A stretch of DNA of 64,000 nucleotides, from positions 1 through 64,000 of the forward strand of contig NZ_QKTW01000025.1 of NCBI RefSeq assembly GCF_003236175.1, given 5' to 3'. Origin of the DNA: Taibaiella soli. Its GTDB lineage: Bacteria > Bacteroidota > Bacteroidia > Chitinophagales > Chitinophagaceae. Within the stretch, counting starts at the first letter, position 1; each line of letters opens with the position of its first letter. A model generated the notes under the pieces. The model was not told where the DNA came from. It ran no database searches and saw only the letters and a program-made list of their open reading frames with translations. The position numbers and the translations under genes were made by a program. Shown in pieces: positions 37,109 to 46,719 of the stretch.

Positions 37109-37855
37109 TCACCGGCTGAACTCGAGAAATGCGCGCAGCAATTCTTCTTTCTTTCGCCTCGAAACCTGTATCTGCGAATTATCAGACATCTCCAGCCATC
37201 CACCATCGTTGCGATAATAATTCACCACATGATTCAGATTAATCAGATGCGATTGATGCACACGGATAAAACAATCATTTTTAAGTTGCTCTTCTAATCT
37301 GCCGATTGTTATCGCACAAAGAATCTTGGTACCATTAGCCAGAAACAACTCACTGTAATTGTTGGTTGATTTTATATGTACGACCTCATCAATGTCTACG
37401 AATTTGATACCTCCTTCAAATGGTATCCGCATTTTTCTGCTTTTGGCTATCGCGGCTTGCGTAAAAGCTTGTGGCATCACTACACTACCAGCGTCTTTTC
37501 TCTTTTCATGAACCTTGCGTATCGCCACTTCAAGCTCTTCATGATCAATTGGCTTCAGCAGATAATCCATAGCCTGCTCCTTTAATGCCCGCAATGCATA
37601 ATCGTCATAAGCCGTCACGAATATGATATCAAATTTCCGTTCAGGAAATTCATGCAGCAGCTCAAAACCAAGGCATCCCTGAAGCTCTACATCCATAAAG
37701 ACGATATCAGGTTCTGTTTCGCGGATCAGCGCCGCTGCCGTTTCCGGTTCACCTGTGTTGCCTGCCACCTGCACACTACTGCAGTATTCCGCAAGCATCA
37801 GTTCTAGATTAAGCCTGCTTTTAGGCTCGTCGTCAACAATAATTGCCTTCATCAT
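37109..37855 (-). CDS. LytTR-family response regulator
   Basis: A 248-aa two-component response regulator. The receiver domain (about 3-120) has the acidic pair D9/E10 and phospho-acceptor D55 in F-M-D-V-E-L. A LytTR DNA-binding domain follows (about 140-245: V-V-H-I-K-S-T-N-N-Y, then F-I-R-V-H-Q-S-H-L-I-N). Its start overlaps the 3' end of the histidine kinase gene by 23 bp, so the two form a coupled LytS/LytR-type system. Targets are unknown; the adjacent T9SS genes are plausible but unproven. Confidence 0.95.
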   Translation of the reverse strand: MMKAIIVDDEPKSRLNLELMLAEYCSSVQVAGNTGEPETAAALIRETEPDIVFMDVELQGCLGFELLHEFPERKFDIIFVTAYDDYALRALKEQAMDYLLKPIDHEELEVAIRKVHEKRKDAGSVVMPQAFTQAAIAKSRKMRIPFEGGIKFVDIDEVVHIKSTNNYSELFLANGTKILCAITIGRLEEQLKNDCFIRVHQSHLINLNHVVNYYRNDGGWLEMSDNSQIQVSRRKKEELLRAFLEFSR

Positions 37856-40493
37856 GTTTGTGTTTTTTTCGCTGAAACGCCAGCGGTACGGTAATAGTCA
37901 CCAGCGTTCCAGTTGCGTTGCCCGAAGCATCGGTTTTATCCGTGATTTCCAGCGCAACACTGTTATGGTTTATTTTGTTCAGTACTTCCATTCTTTCAGC
38001 CGAAAGTCGCATTCCCCAGGATTTCCGGTATTCTCGCCCGGCATCTTTAGACTGGCCGGCAGCCGCTCGTCCCACACCATTGTCTTCAATGGTACACACC
38101 AGACGGTCTCCTTGCGCTTCAAAATGTATTTGCAATAAGCCAGCTTCTTTTTTGCCGAGCAAACCATGATTGATTGCATTTTCTACAAATGGCTGCGTCA
38201 GCATCGATGGAAAATAAGCTTGCTGTACCTCCGCAAATTTGTTGCTGGAAATAGTGTAGTTAAACCGATTTTCAAAACGCAGTTTCTCCAGCGCACAATA
38301 CAAAGACAGCATCTCCATTTCGTGCTGCACCGTTGTAAATGGCTGCCGCGATGCATCCAGAAACATTCGCATAAGCCGCGAAACTTTCACCAGGTACTCA
38401 TTTGCCCTTTTACGATCCATCACATTGATGTACATCTGAATCGAATTAAGCACATTGAATATGAAATGTGGATTCAATTGCGACTGCAATAATCGCAGCT
38501 CCATATCAGCGATTTGTCGCACCGTTTCTTCCCGCTTTTGTGTTTCCTTTTTTATGATCTGCACTCTCCGCATGGCAATAATAATTACAACACCGGCAAA
38601 GAATAATGCAGCCAGACCATAGAACCACCAGGTTTTCCAGAATGGAGGTCTGATAAAAAAACGGATCGTGTGCGGCAAGCCGCCATCTGTCTTTACTTCA
38701 AACTTATAACTGCCTGGAGCCAGCCCTGCAAAGTCTATCGTATTTTCTGTCGTTGTTCGCCAAAGCGTATCCGTCTGATCACTTAGCATCCGGTACCAAT
38801 ACCGCACATGCCCATTGCTGCTATAACAGATTCCCGAAAAACTTACAGAGATATCATCATCAAGATAACTCAGTGTATAACTGTCAGACACCGGATATTC
38901 ATTATAGCGCACTTTTACTTTTGTAAAAAAAAGCGGTATCACCTGCTGCCGCGGCAAATCCGCAAAAACGCAGAGCCCTTCTGAGGTGGCTGCATATACG
39001 GTATCATTCTTTACGCACACATCATTCACCGTGTTTACAGCAAGACCAGAACCGGCAGTGTATGTGTAAATATTTTCAATCGCTATACTGTCGCCATATT
39101 GCTTGTAACGTATTTTACAAAGCCCTTTATAAGTGGCAATCCACGCATTTTCATGCAACTCGTCAATGTATATTTTACGAACGATATCACACGCCAGTCC
39201 ATTATTTTCACTGATGCTCAAAATCCGGCCATTGGGTTGTATCACTGCGAGGCCATATGAATTACTGGCTACCCACAATGCGCCACCCGCTGTACCTGCA
39301 ATACAAGAAATCACATTATGCAGTATTTTATCGTCCGTGTGATAAGTAGAACTTGTATCCTGCGCATCGTCAAGCATGTGCAATCCATCCAATGCGCCAA
39401 ACCAGATACGCCCTTTCCGATCAATAAAAGTTGCCGTGATCCTTCGATTAAATTCAGTGATTACTTTCTGCCGGACATTATCCCATATTGTGAGTAATCC
39501 ATGACCACCCAATGCGTAAATAGTACCGTCTGCTGATTCTGCAAATGATTTGGTAAGCGCGCCGATTTCTCCAGGCGGCAGACCAGGCCAGCGATGCAGA
39601 TTGTAATAGTTCCGAGAGTCGGAGGTCAGCATACCTGCATCCGTAATTACCATCAGGCGATCATCATGGGAGCGATCAATACTTCTTACGCTGCAGTAAA
39701 TATGTTTTTCAATATCGAGATTAATGTTACGCGCTACTTTACCATGCTCAATTACATCGATATAGCCTTTATCGTTACCCGCAAAAATGCGCCCATCACG
39801 ATCTGCGTACACCGACAGAATATTATCTGAAGACAGCCCTGCAGCCGTATTGTATATGATACCTGAGCTTTTCAATTCACAGTACACCCCATCATGCCCC
39901 GATGCATACCATTTATTTCCCTGATGATCGCAACAAACATCATAGATACTGACGCCTGTAAGTAAACTATCCCGCAGCACGCTATCCTGCGAAAAAATAT
40001 AGATCCCGTTTTCCGTAGCATAATACAATTCATCCGCTACAACGCGGATATGATAAACATTAAACGTCTGATGTATCGGCTGGATTTTGGGAACATGTTT
40101 ATGCCTGCCCCAGAAGCTCAGTGGCGTGTGCGTTTTTATGGCGGTATCATTCTTATCTGAAATTATTCTCTGCCGGCGGGAATCGTAATACGAGACTACT
40201 TTATTAAAAGCACCCAGCCATATTCTGTTCTGGCTGTCTACACGCATGTACAATATTTCATTATCCGGCAAACCATCTCGTACAGTAAAATTGGTAAAAC
40301 TCTGACCGTCAAACCGCGATAAACCAGCATCTGTAGCAAACCACATAAAACCATTCAAATCTTCGACCGCCTGATAGACAGTCGTTGACGGCAAACCGTT
40401 GGACGGAAGGAACTGCATTATTTTATGGTAACGACCAAAACACGGAACCGCAATCAGCGACAACAACACAAAAAATATCCTCTTCAAGGGCAT
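37833..40493 (-). CDS. LytS-type sensor histidine kinase with beta-propeller sensor
   Basis: An 886-aa hybrid-free membrane kinase. Signal peptide (1-20), periplasmic two-component-regulator propeller repeats (about 25-540; L-S-R-F-D-G and N-R-I-W-L-G type blades), and a Y_Y_Y domain (about 560-625; Y-W-Y-R-M-L-S, L-A-P-G-S-Y-K-F-E-V). One transmembrane helix (W-W-F-Y-G-L-A-A-L-F-F-A-G) is followed by a His_kinase domain with the phospho-His in N-P-H-F-I-F-N-V-L-N-S and an ATPase with P-F-V-E-N-A-I-N-H-G and D-N-G-V-G-R. This architecture senses extracellular or periplasmic ligands. Full length; the ATG at 40493 precedes a good signal peptide. Confidence 0.95.
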   Translation of the reverse strand: MPLKRIFFVLLSLIAVPCFGRYHKIMQFLPSNGLPSTTVYQAVEDLNGFMWFATDAGLSRFDGQSFTNFTVRDGLPDNEILYMRVDSQNRIWLGAFNKVVSYYDSRRQRIISDKNDTAIKTHTPLSFWGRHKHVPKIQPIHQTFNVYHIRVVADELYYATENGIYIFSQDSVLRDSLLTGVSIYDVCCDHQGNKWYASGHDGVYCELKSSGIIYNTAAGLSSDNILSVYADRDGRIFAGNDKGYIDVIEHGKVARNINLDIEKHIYCSVRSIDRSHDDRLMVITDAGMLTSDSRNYYNLHRWPGLPPGEIGALTKSFAESADGTIYALGGHGLLTIWDNVRQKVITEFNRRITATFIDRKGRIWFGALDGLHMLDDAQDTSSTYHTDDKILHNVISCIAGTAGGALWVASNSYGLAVIQPNGRILSISENNGLACDIVRKIYIDELHENAWIATYKGLCKIRYKQYGDSIAIENIYTYTAGSGLAVNTVNDVCVKNDTVYAATSEGLCVFADLPRQQVIPLFFTKVKVRYNEYPVSDSYTLSYLDDDISVSFSGICYSSNGHVRYWYRMLSDQTDTLWRTTTENTIDFAGLAPGSYKFEVKTDGGLPHTIRFFIRPPFWKTWWFYGLAALFFAGVVIIIAMRRVQIIKKETQKREETVRQIADMELRLLQSQLNPHFIFNVLNSIQMYINVMDRKRANEYLVKVSRLMRMFLDASRQPFTTVQHEMEMLSLYCALEKLRFENRFNYTISSNKFAEVQQAYFPSMLTQPFVENAINHGLLGKKEAGLLQIHFEAQGDRLVCTIEDNGVGRAAAGQSKDAGREYRKSWGMRLSAERMEVLNKINHNSVALEITDKTDASGNATGTLVTITVPLAFQRKKHKHDEGNYC

Positions 40494-41203
40494 GCGGAAA
40501 ATTTGATAGCATTGATACAGACAGGTAAACGAAATTCAGTCGTGAAGAATATGTAAAATGTTTGAATCAAATACCAGTACTATTTAAGTTTCCTGCCTTG
40601 AAAAAATGCAAGACTTGAGAAAAAAATTAACGATAAAACAATCCCCCAACATTGTTACTACTCATCAAGAGTAGGGTTTGGATAAGCGCTAAGTTATAAC
40701 AAACCCTTGACAGATGCGAGTTCCAAAGACCGCCTTCGATGGTGACCGTTAATTTTTACAGTTTTAGTTTTCATTGCTCTTGGTGGTGATTGGATTAAAT
40801 ATAAAGAAGCGTGCTACCCAACCAAATAATATTTAGAATTCGGCCGCAAATGAAAACTATCGAATCAATTTAGCCTAGAATTCGGAAAGTATCATTACCG
40901 AGGTGTATGCAAAAAATAACTTGTAAACTGTCACCTGCGCGCTGTGGTATCGCATATTCAGCGAAAAAGCAATTTACTCTTCTCCCAAAAGGGAAATATC
41001 TGTTTTTCCTTTACATGCTCCGAAGAAGCATACCGGCAAGAAAACGGAATAAATATTACCCATCACATTTATACAAACTCGATTCTAGGTCAAAAAACAT
41101 CGATACTGCGCCGCGCAATTCTCCTCGCATTTTTACAACTAAACGACGACAAACCAACCAGTCTGTAAAATCCAACCAACAAAAAGCTACCTATCCTTAC
41201 AAT

Positions 41204-41398
41204 ATGCCCAATGTATTATTGATAGAAGACGATGAGCGTATAACATCATTAATTGTCCGAAGCCTGCAAGAGCAGGAGTTTACGGTAATGCAGGCTTTTG
41301 ACGGTGTCATGGGTAAAAAATTAGCAATTGCCAACAATTACGACATCATCATATCAGATATTATTTTGCCGCAACTGAATGGCCTTGACCTCTGCAAA
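41204..41398 (+). pseudogene. Truncated OmpR-type response regulator receiver domain
   Basis: An intact N-terminal receiver half: M-P-N-V-L-L-I-E-D-D-E-R with acidic D9/D10 and the phospho-acceptor in I-I-I-S-D-I-I-L-P-Q-L-N-G-L-D at D52. Homology stops at about residue 66 and the frame runs on into unrelated residues to a stop at 41479. Everything after beta-3 of the receiver and the whole output domain are missing. This marks a recombination breakpoint just left of the VgrG cassette. No matching C-terminal half is visible elsewhere in the window. Confidence 0.8.
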
Positions 41399-41423
41399 GA
41401 ATCCCCGATGTCTGCTATTCCTA

Positions 41424-41448
41424 AGCTCTGCGTATGCAGGGCTTTTTT
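41424..41448 (+). terminator. Intrinsic terminator after the breakpoint
   Basis: AGCTCTGC pairs with GCAGGGCT (one G-T wobble), loop GTAT, followed by T6. It may belong to a gene whose 3' end was fused to the response regulator fragment. Confidence 0.7.
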
Positions 41449-41793
41449 ATTAATAGTACCATTTGTTTGCAGCGTATAAAATTTTGTACCGGATTTATGA
41501 TCGTTTCTAAGCTTAAAATAGCAGTGTCCCATTCCGAGTAACCCGGAGAAAGAAATATTTTCAACTTTTTTTCATTTTTTTTTATTAGAACATTACGCAT
41601 AGTAATATAATTTTTTTTGAGGCCATTATGGCCTTATTTGAAGTATGCCTTTGGTTTGTTTTCCTGTTTGAATACAGCGTGGCAAATGGTTTTAGCTCTT
41701 TTATGTGTGCGCTTTGGATGTGGTTTCTATTTAATTTCCGGGCTCAATCCCCCCGTTGAGAGTCTGATTTTTAGATAGAAAAACTCTTTAAAA

Positions 41794-43923
41794 ATGGCAA
41801 CACTTGCAAACGAGGGAAAACCCAATACAGATACCGGCGCTTTGGAGAAAGCGGCATTGAAACAGGCCGAAGAGCTGGTGATAAACAAATTAGAGCAAAA
41901 AGTCGGCGCGGAGTTTCAGAAAATCGCCGGAACGGCACAACAAGCAGCGGCCGTTCCTCAATTCGCCGAGCAATTCGTGGATCCTGATCAGCTCATTACC
42001 AGAGACAATCAACCGGTAATACCGGGTTTTGAAGTTAACAAGCCTTCGTTGGATGCAGCGATAGAAGAGCCTGTCTATGCTACTCCAAAGAAAAAAATTG
42101 ATTGGGAAAACAATGATAACGTTGCAGCCTATACTTGTGCTGATATTTTTGTTGGAAGCTATACCATCAAATCTTTCGAGTCTTTTCAGCTGTCGCAGAG
42201 CGTAACCGCGCACCATACTTTTGAGCTCGTTATTGGTCACGACGCACTGCTTTCACAAGATGGCAGCCGGGTTGTCGACGATCAATGGTTAAGTAATGCC
42301 TGCAAGCTGATGGGCGAAAAAATCAGCATTGGTTTTTACTATCACATCTGGCCCGATCAAAAGCGATGGTTTGAAGGTATTGTAACGAATGTTAGTTATC
42401 GCCGCTGTACCTATGGCTTTGGTGAAATCGTCATCTCGGGCGGCAGTCCTACATTGCTATTGGACGCAGCACCACATACGCAAAGTTTTACGGGCAATAC
42501 AGTACAAAGCATCGCTACCGAAATTTTAAATCAGGCGGGACTAGACACAAAAGGAGTAAAGTCGCGCTTCGGAAGGCCGTTGCCCTATTCTTGCCAGTAC
42601 AACGAAACCCACTACAACTATCTCGCAAGGCTGGCCGCGGGCTATGGTGACTGGTTTTGGTACGATGGTGTGGATTTGTACTTTGGTAAGCCGGAATTTT
42701 TCAAGCCGGATGTAAAACTGGTGCTGGGCCGCGATGTGTATGAAATGGAAGCCGGCATGAATGCGCGTCACACCCAAACGGAGCATTATGGGTATAATAG
42801 TTCAGATCATGAAGCACTGCGACACGATACATTTGAAATAACAGGCGTAGACTATTTCGGCGAAAAAGCACTTACTACCAGCGAGCAGATGTTCAAAACG
42901 CCGACACGACAAGTGGCACCGGTCCGCGCTATCGATGCCAAAGAAGTCACAGCTTCGCAAAAAAGTATGGCTACCGCAAAGGCCACAGAACTGTTTAATA
43001 TCAAAGGTCGCAGTACCAATCCATATTTATTTCCCGGCTGTGTAGTGATTTTAGAAATCCGCGATGTCAGCACCAACAAGAAGACGCATTACGCCACGTT
43101 GATCATCACCGAGCTAAGACAGATCTTGAGTTACGACGGCAGCTATGATTGTGAGTTCGTCGGTATCCCACAGAAAACGGAGAATCTGCCGTTCCATCAA
43201 TTCACGATGCCGATAGCAGAGCCACAACTGGCCACTGTCACCGATAACAAAGACAGTCAGGGCCGTGTAAAAGTGCAGTTCCCATGGCAGGAAGATCCTA
43301 CGGATTTTATCAGAGTACTCAGCCCCGACGCGGGTAGCAGTGATAAAGTTGGCACTAACAGAGGATTTGTATCCATTCCCGAAATCGGCGATCAGGTTTT
43401 AGTTGGCTTCATGCACAATAACCCCGACAGGCCATTTGTAATGGGCGGCATGTTTCATGGAAAAATAGGCGGCGGCGGTGGTGAAGGTAATAATGTGAAG
43501 AGCTTGACGAGTAAAAGTGGCCATACGGTTAGGTTGGATGACGGTGGCGGGATATTAGTGAAGGATAAAAATGGGAATGAAGTACATGTAGATGGGGCGG
43601 GAAATATTACTGCTACATCGTCTGCAACTAATGAGAGTATTGTTGGTGCTACCAAAGGCAATCCTAACGGCGTTGCCAAAATAAAAATGGACAGTGGAGG
43701 AAATATTACAGTGGAAGGAAATACAGGCATAACATTTAAAACCGGCGAAAGCTCTATTACAATGCTTAGCACAGGAGTCATCATGGTTAAAGGAAAAATA
43801 ATTGGTGTAGCGGGGGAAAATATAGGAGTAAGCGGTACTAAATCAATTGTAATTACTTCACCGGATAACAACCTGACAGGTAAAAGCACAAAGCTCAATG
43901 GTGGCGACGTTTTTATAAACTAA
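41794..43923 (+). CDS. vgrG: VgrG-type T6SS spike protein
   Basis: A 709-aa VgrG. An N-terminal stretch of about 100 aa precedes the gp27-like hub (about 110-470: H-T-F-E-L-V-I-G-H and N-Y-L-A-R-L-A-A-G-Y-G-D-W-F-W-Y-D-G). The gp5-like OB-fold (about 480-560) has G-R-V-K-V-Q-F-P-W and P-E-I-G-D-Q-V-L-V-G-F...N-P-D-R-P-F-V-M-G. A C-terminal glycine-rich beta-prism (560-709) follows. Forms the puncturing tip of a type VI secretion system and carries effectors; the downstream cassette is its likely cargo. No core T6SS genes (tssB, tssC, tssK and so on) lie in the window, so this is an orphan vgrG module. Confidence 0.93.
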   Translation: MATLANEGKPNTDTGALEKAALKQAEELVINKLEQKVGAEFQKIAGTAQQAAAVPQFAEQFVDPDQLITRDNQPVIPGFEVNKPSLDAAIEEPVYATPKKKIDWENNDNVAAYTCADIFVGSYTIKSFESFQLSQSVTAHHTFELVIGHDALLSQDGSRVVDDQWLSNACKLMGEKISIGFYYHIWPDQKRWFEGIVTNVSYRRCTYGFGEIVISGGSPTLLLDAAPHTQSFTGNTVQSIATEILNQAGLDTKGVKSRFGRPLPYSCQYNETHYNYLARLAAGYGDWFWYDGVDLYFGKPEFFKPDVKLVLGRDVYEMEAGMNARHTQTEHYGYNSSDHEALRHDTFEITGVDYFGEKALTTSEQMFKTPTRQVAPVRAIDAKEVTASQKSMATAKATELFNIKGRSTNPYLFPGCVVILEIRDVSTNKKTHYATLIITELRQILSYDGSYDCEFVGIPQKTENLPFHQFTMPIAEPQLATVTDNKDSQGRVKVQFPWQEDPTDFIRVLSPDAGSSDKVGTNRGFVSIPEIGDQVLVGFMHNNPDRPFVMGGMFHGKIGGGGGEGNNVKSLTSKSGHTVRLDDGGGILVKDKNGNEVHVDGAGNITATSSATNESIVGATKGNPNGVAKIKMDSGGNITVEGNTGITFKTGESSITMLSTGVIMVKGKIIGVAGENIGVSGTKSIVITSPDNNLTGKSTKLNGGDVFIN

Positions 43924-43929
43924 CACACA

Positions 43930-44952
43930 ATGGCACTTCAAATAAAAATACACCAACCGTTCACGGAACAATACACACTACTGATAGATGCAGATACCAA
44001 AGCGGTGAATGCACAATTGACCTCTCGTTCGTTAATACGCTGGGATGTAAATTTCATAAACGTAGCAGCAGATCAGATAGAAATGCGCCTGCTTTTAACA
44101 GACCATATACTGCTACAGGCAAACAATCCTTTAATAAAGGAAGTGGCTGCACTTACTAAAGCCATGGGGCGTATGTACAGCGAATTACATTTATTTATAG
44201 ACCACAATGGCATTATAAAAGAGGTGCTGAACATGGATATTATACTAAGCAAATGGGAACAGGCTAAAAAGGAAATGTCGAAAGTAGCTGATGCTAATCC
44301 TGACATAAAAAAGGTGATATTGCTTAATGATAGTATTTTCTACAATGCAGACAATTTGAAAGCAGGTATTCAGAAGAGCGAATTCTTTTTGGTTTACTTC
44401 AACAAGTTGTACAATCAAGTGTTTCCCTGCGTTAGCCCGAAATATATAAAACCCAATCCCTTTACCACAGCCAATTTACAATGGGAGACTTTTGTGCGTC
44501 AGGAACAGGTACAGAATGGTGTTCTGGTGCTGGAAGTACAAAGTACACCCGATATACCTACAGATTTTAATAAACTTGCTTATAGCCAGTTTGCGGACAA
44601 AATCGACATTCAAAAATTGAAGCCTGTTATTATAGAACGAGGTAGGTACATTATTGACCATAAGACGGGACGGCTTATCGAAGCTATATTAGGTACGCAG
44701 GAAACAGCGGATAAGGAGCAGCTTTACACGCGCCTTACCTATACGCTTATGTCGGAAGCGATATATAGGCAAGAGCTTTCCCAAAACGAAATATCCGACG
44801 CTTGGGTCATAAATCAAGAACCAATTGCTCCTGCCTTTTCAAAGTCTATGACCCATGCAGAATATTCTATCTGGCTTTATGAGCGAGATGTAGCAAGAAG
44901 GAAATTAAAAGAAGCAGAAAAAAAGAACAAGCCTAAAAAATGGTGGCAATAA
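43930..44952 (+). CDS. Unknown protein between VgrG and effector (candidate adaptor)
   Basis: A 340-aa protein 6 bp after vgrG. No signal peptide or membrane segment and no domain I can name. It is a mix of beta (first 60 aa) and helix, with a very basic lysine-rich tail (A-E-K-K-N-K-P-K-K-W-W-Q). Its fixed place between a spike gene and a toxin gene is where T6SS adaptors/chaperones (DUF4123, DUF1795, DUF2169 classes) usually sit, but I see no similarity to those. Role as loading factor is inference from position. Confidence 0.75.
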   Translation: MALQIKIHQPFTEQYTLLIDADTKAVNAQLTSRSLIRWDVNFINVAADQIEMRLLLTDHILLQANNPLIKEVAALTKAMGRMYSELHLFIDHNGIIKEVLNMDIILSKWEQAKKEMSKVADANPDIKKVILLNDSIFYNADNLKAGIQKSEFFLVYFNKLYNQVFPCVSPKYIKPNPFTTANLQWETFVRQEQVQNGVLVLEVQSTPDIPTDFNKLAYSQFADKIDIQKLKPVIIERGRYIIDHKTGRLIEAILGTQETADKEQLYTRLTYTLMSEAIYRQELSQNEISDAWVINQEPIAPAFSKSMTHAEYSIWLYERDVARRKLKEAEKKNKPKKWWQ

Positions 44953-45162
44953 TACGCTTAAAAAAAACACGGCATACACTTACTGTCAAACGGACTGTAA
45001 TAGCTGATACAAACAAAACATTAAGCATACGTTATACCCGGTCTTGCGAAAATAGAGCTTATGTCAATAACTACTACTTTATAATACAGTTCATATTGTA
45101 TGGAAGCACACTGCGTACCAGATGTATGAAAAGAACACAAATCCTGAAGAAAATGCAATAGT

Positions 45163-46710
45163 ATGGGTGCTAAATATGTAACCGAAAAAGACTTCTGGAT
45201 GTGCAGCTGTGGTGCCGTGCCTGCACAATTACAAGGTACCCGAAAGAGCAATAAGAAAGAAAGTGGCGCCGTGTTTATCACCATTCAAGATACCGCTACT
45301 TCAAGCTGGATAGACTTCGGCTGTACCAAAAATATGCTGACGGATGCACTGATAGGTGCGATAGTAGCAGTTGTTGTAGTTGTTGCCATCGTGGGCACCG
45401 GAGGAGTTGCTGCCATTGGTATTATGGGCATGATGGCAATAGGAGCAGCAGCCGGCCTAACTGCAGGTGTGATATCTGCCGTAGAGGGAGCACTCACCTG
45501 CGGACAGAAAAATGCTACGCAGCGAACCTGGAGCAAAAGCAAAGAAAGTGTAATTGCCACGGGGGCTACTTCCATTACAAGTGATTGCACAATGACCTGC
45601 AAAATTGGTGGAACTATAGCTTTTGCGCCGAATGTGAAAAACTGGATGGATGCAGTATCGCTTGGATGCATGAACTACCTTACCCAACTGGCAGGCTGTG
45701 CTATGGCAGGCGCCGCGGTAGGTGCCGGCGGATTCCTGGGAAGTGGTTTGGCCGCAGGAACACTATCAGTTACAGCACCCACATTGGGGAGCGTCCTTAC
45801 TAATGTTGCTGGCAGTTTTACAGGGATATGGGGAACAAGCAGGGTATTTTTCGGGCTTGATGCATTAGCCAATGCAGATGCTATGGGAAAAGTAAAGAAC
45901 GACGAAGATAGTGATGCTGTTTTTTTTGATGGCGCTGTACCGGAAGTAGGTATGTTAAAACGCATATTTACGGGAAAGGCTCATCCTTCTGACTACATGG
46001 TTTTGTTATATTTGCTGAACGTAAAAGTAAAAGAACCAACAACCGTTAGCGAACCTGTGCCGGAAGAAGAAAATAATGGCAACAGTAACAATGAAGAAGA
46101 TGGTAATATCGATAGTGAGGAAGAACAGGCACCGGAATCTGTAGCTGAGCCGGAGCCAAATGAAACACCAAGCGGTGAAGGAGAGTTTGAAGCGTACGAG
46201 GGTGCACAACGCTTAAAACTCATAGAAGCTGATCCTCCGTTCAGACCAGGAGAAAGCCATGATGTAGCAGAATTTGAAAGACAAATTCAAGGCCAACAGG
46301 ATGGTATGAATGATTTGACAGTTGATGAGTTTTTGAGAAATAGAGATGAGTATTTGGCAAATGGCAGAAGTACTGAAAGCGCAAATGCACAGGATGCATT
46401 CCGGAAACAACAAATAAGAGCTATGGCGGAAGAATATCGGAATAATGATCCTAGCCTAAGTAGAAAAGATGCACTCAGTAGAGCAAAGGATTATTATAGT
46501 GATCAAGCCGCTTTGCATGATCCAGATCAGATTGCGGGTGGTCATGGTGATAGAGTTACAGGAATGGGAGATTCAAGAGTAAATTCATCAATTGGTTCCC
46601 AATGGAAAACCAGAATAGAGAGTATTGATGCCCAAGTTAGAGAACAAGCTCAAAACATGACACCTGAGCAAATGAGAAGCACAAAACTAAACATACATTT
46701 ATATCCATAA
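45163..46710 (+). CDS. T6SS effector: PAAR-like / transmembrane N-terminus with Ntox15 (Tde1-like) DNase C-terminus
   Basis: A 515-aa polymorphic toxin. The N-terminus has a C-x-C motif (C14, C16) and a later D-C-T-M-T-C-K-I-G-G-T-I element, consistent with a PAAR-like domain interrupted by a hydrophobic membrane segment (about 63-107) and followed by another hydrophobic glycine-rich one (about 165-205). An acidic, E/N/P-rich linker (about 290-345) precedes the toxin domain (about 370-512). That domain has A-A-L-H-D-P-D-Q-I-A-G-G (catalytic HxxD at H452 and D455) and V-N-S-S-I-G-S-Q-W, the Ntox15 signature shared with the Agrobacterium DNase Tde1. Delivered with VgrG; immunity gene 9 bp downstream. 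Confidence 0.88.
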   Translation: MGAKYVTEKDFWMCSCGAVPAQLQGTRKSNKKESGAVFITIQDTATSSWIDFGCTKNMLTDALIGAIVAVVVVVAIVGTGGVAAIGIMGMMAIGAAAGLTAGVISAVEGALTCGQKNATQRTWSKSKESVIATGATSITSDCTMTCKIGGTIAFAPNVKNWMDAVSLGCMNYLTQLAGCAMAGAAVGAGGFLGSGLAAGTLSVTAPTLGSVLTNVAGSFTGIWGTSRVFFGLDALANADAMGKVKNDEDSDAVFFDGAVPEVGMLKRIFTGKAHPSDYMVLLYLLNVKVKEPTTVSEPVPEEENNGNSNNEEDGNIDSEEEQAPESVAEPEPNETPSGEGEFEAYEGAQRLKLIEADPPFRPGESHDVAEFERQIQGQQDGMNDLTVDEFLRNRDEYLANGRSTESANAQDAFRKQQIRAMAEEYRNNDPSLSRKDALSRAKDYYSDQAALHDPDQIAGGHGDRVTGMGDSRVNSSIGSQWKTRIESIDAQVREQAQNMTPEQMRSTKLNIHLYP

Positions 46711-46719
46711 AGTTGATTT

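Noticed and set aside
40907-41203. N-terminal extension of the truncated response regulator
   Set aside because: The roughly 99 residues upstream of 41204 are Ser/Lys/Arg-rich non-coding-like sequence, while the receiver domain begins exactly at the internal Met.
41480-41793. Promoter or operator for vgrG
   Set aside because: Only a GGCCATTATGGCC palindrome at about 41621-41633 and T-rich tracts; no match to the -7/-33 pattern was good enough to report.
43455-43898. 147-aa minus-strand reading frame opposite vgrG
   Set aside because: Pro/Ser/Val-rich mirror of the glycine-rich VgrG C-terminus, no coding signs.
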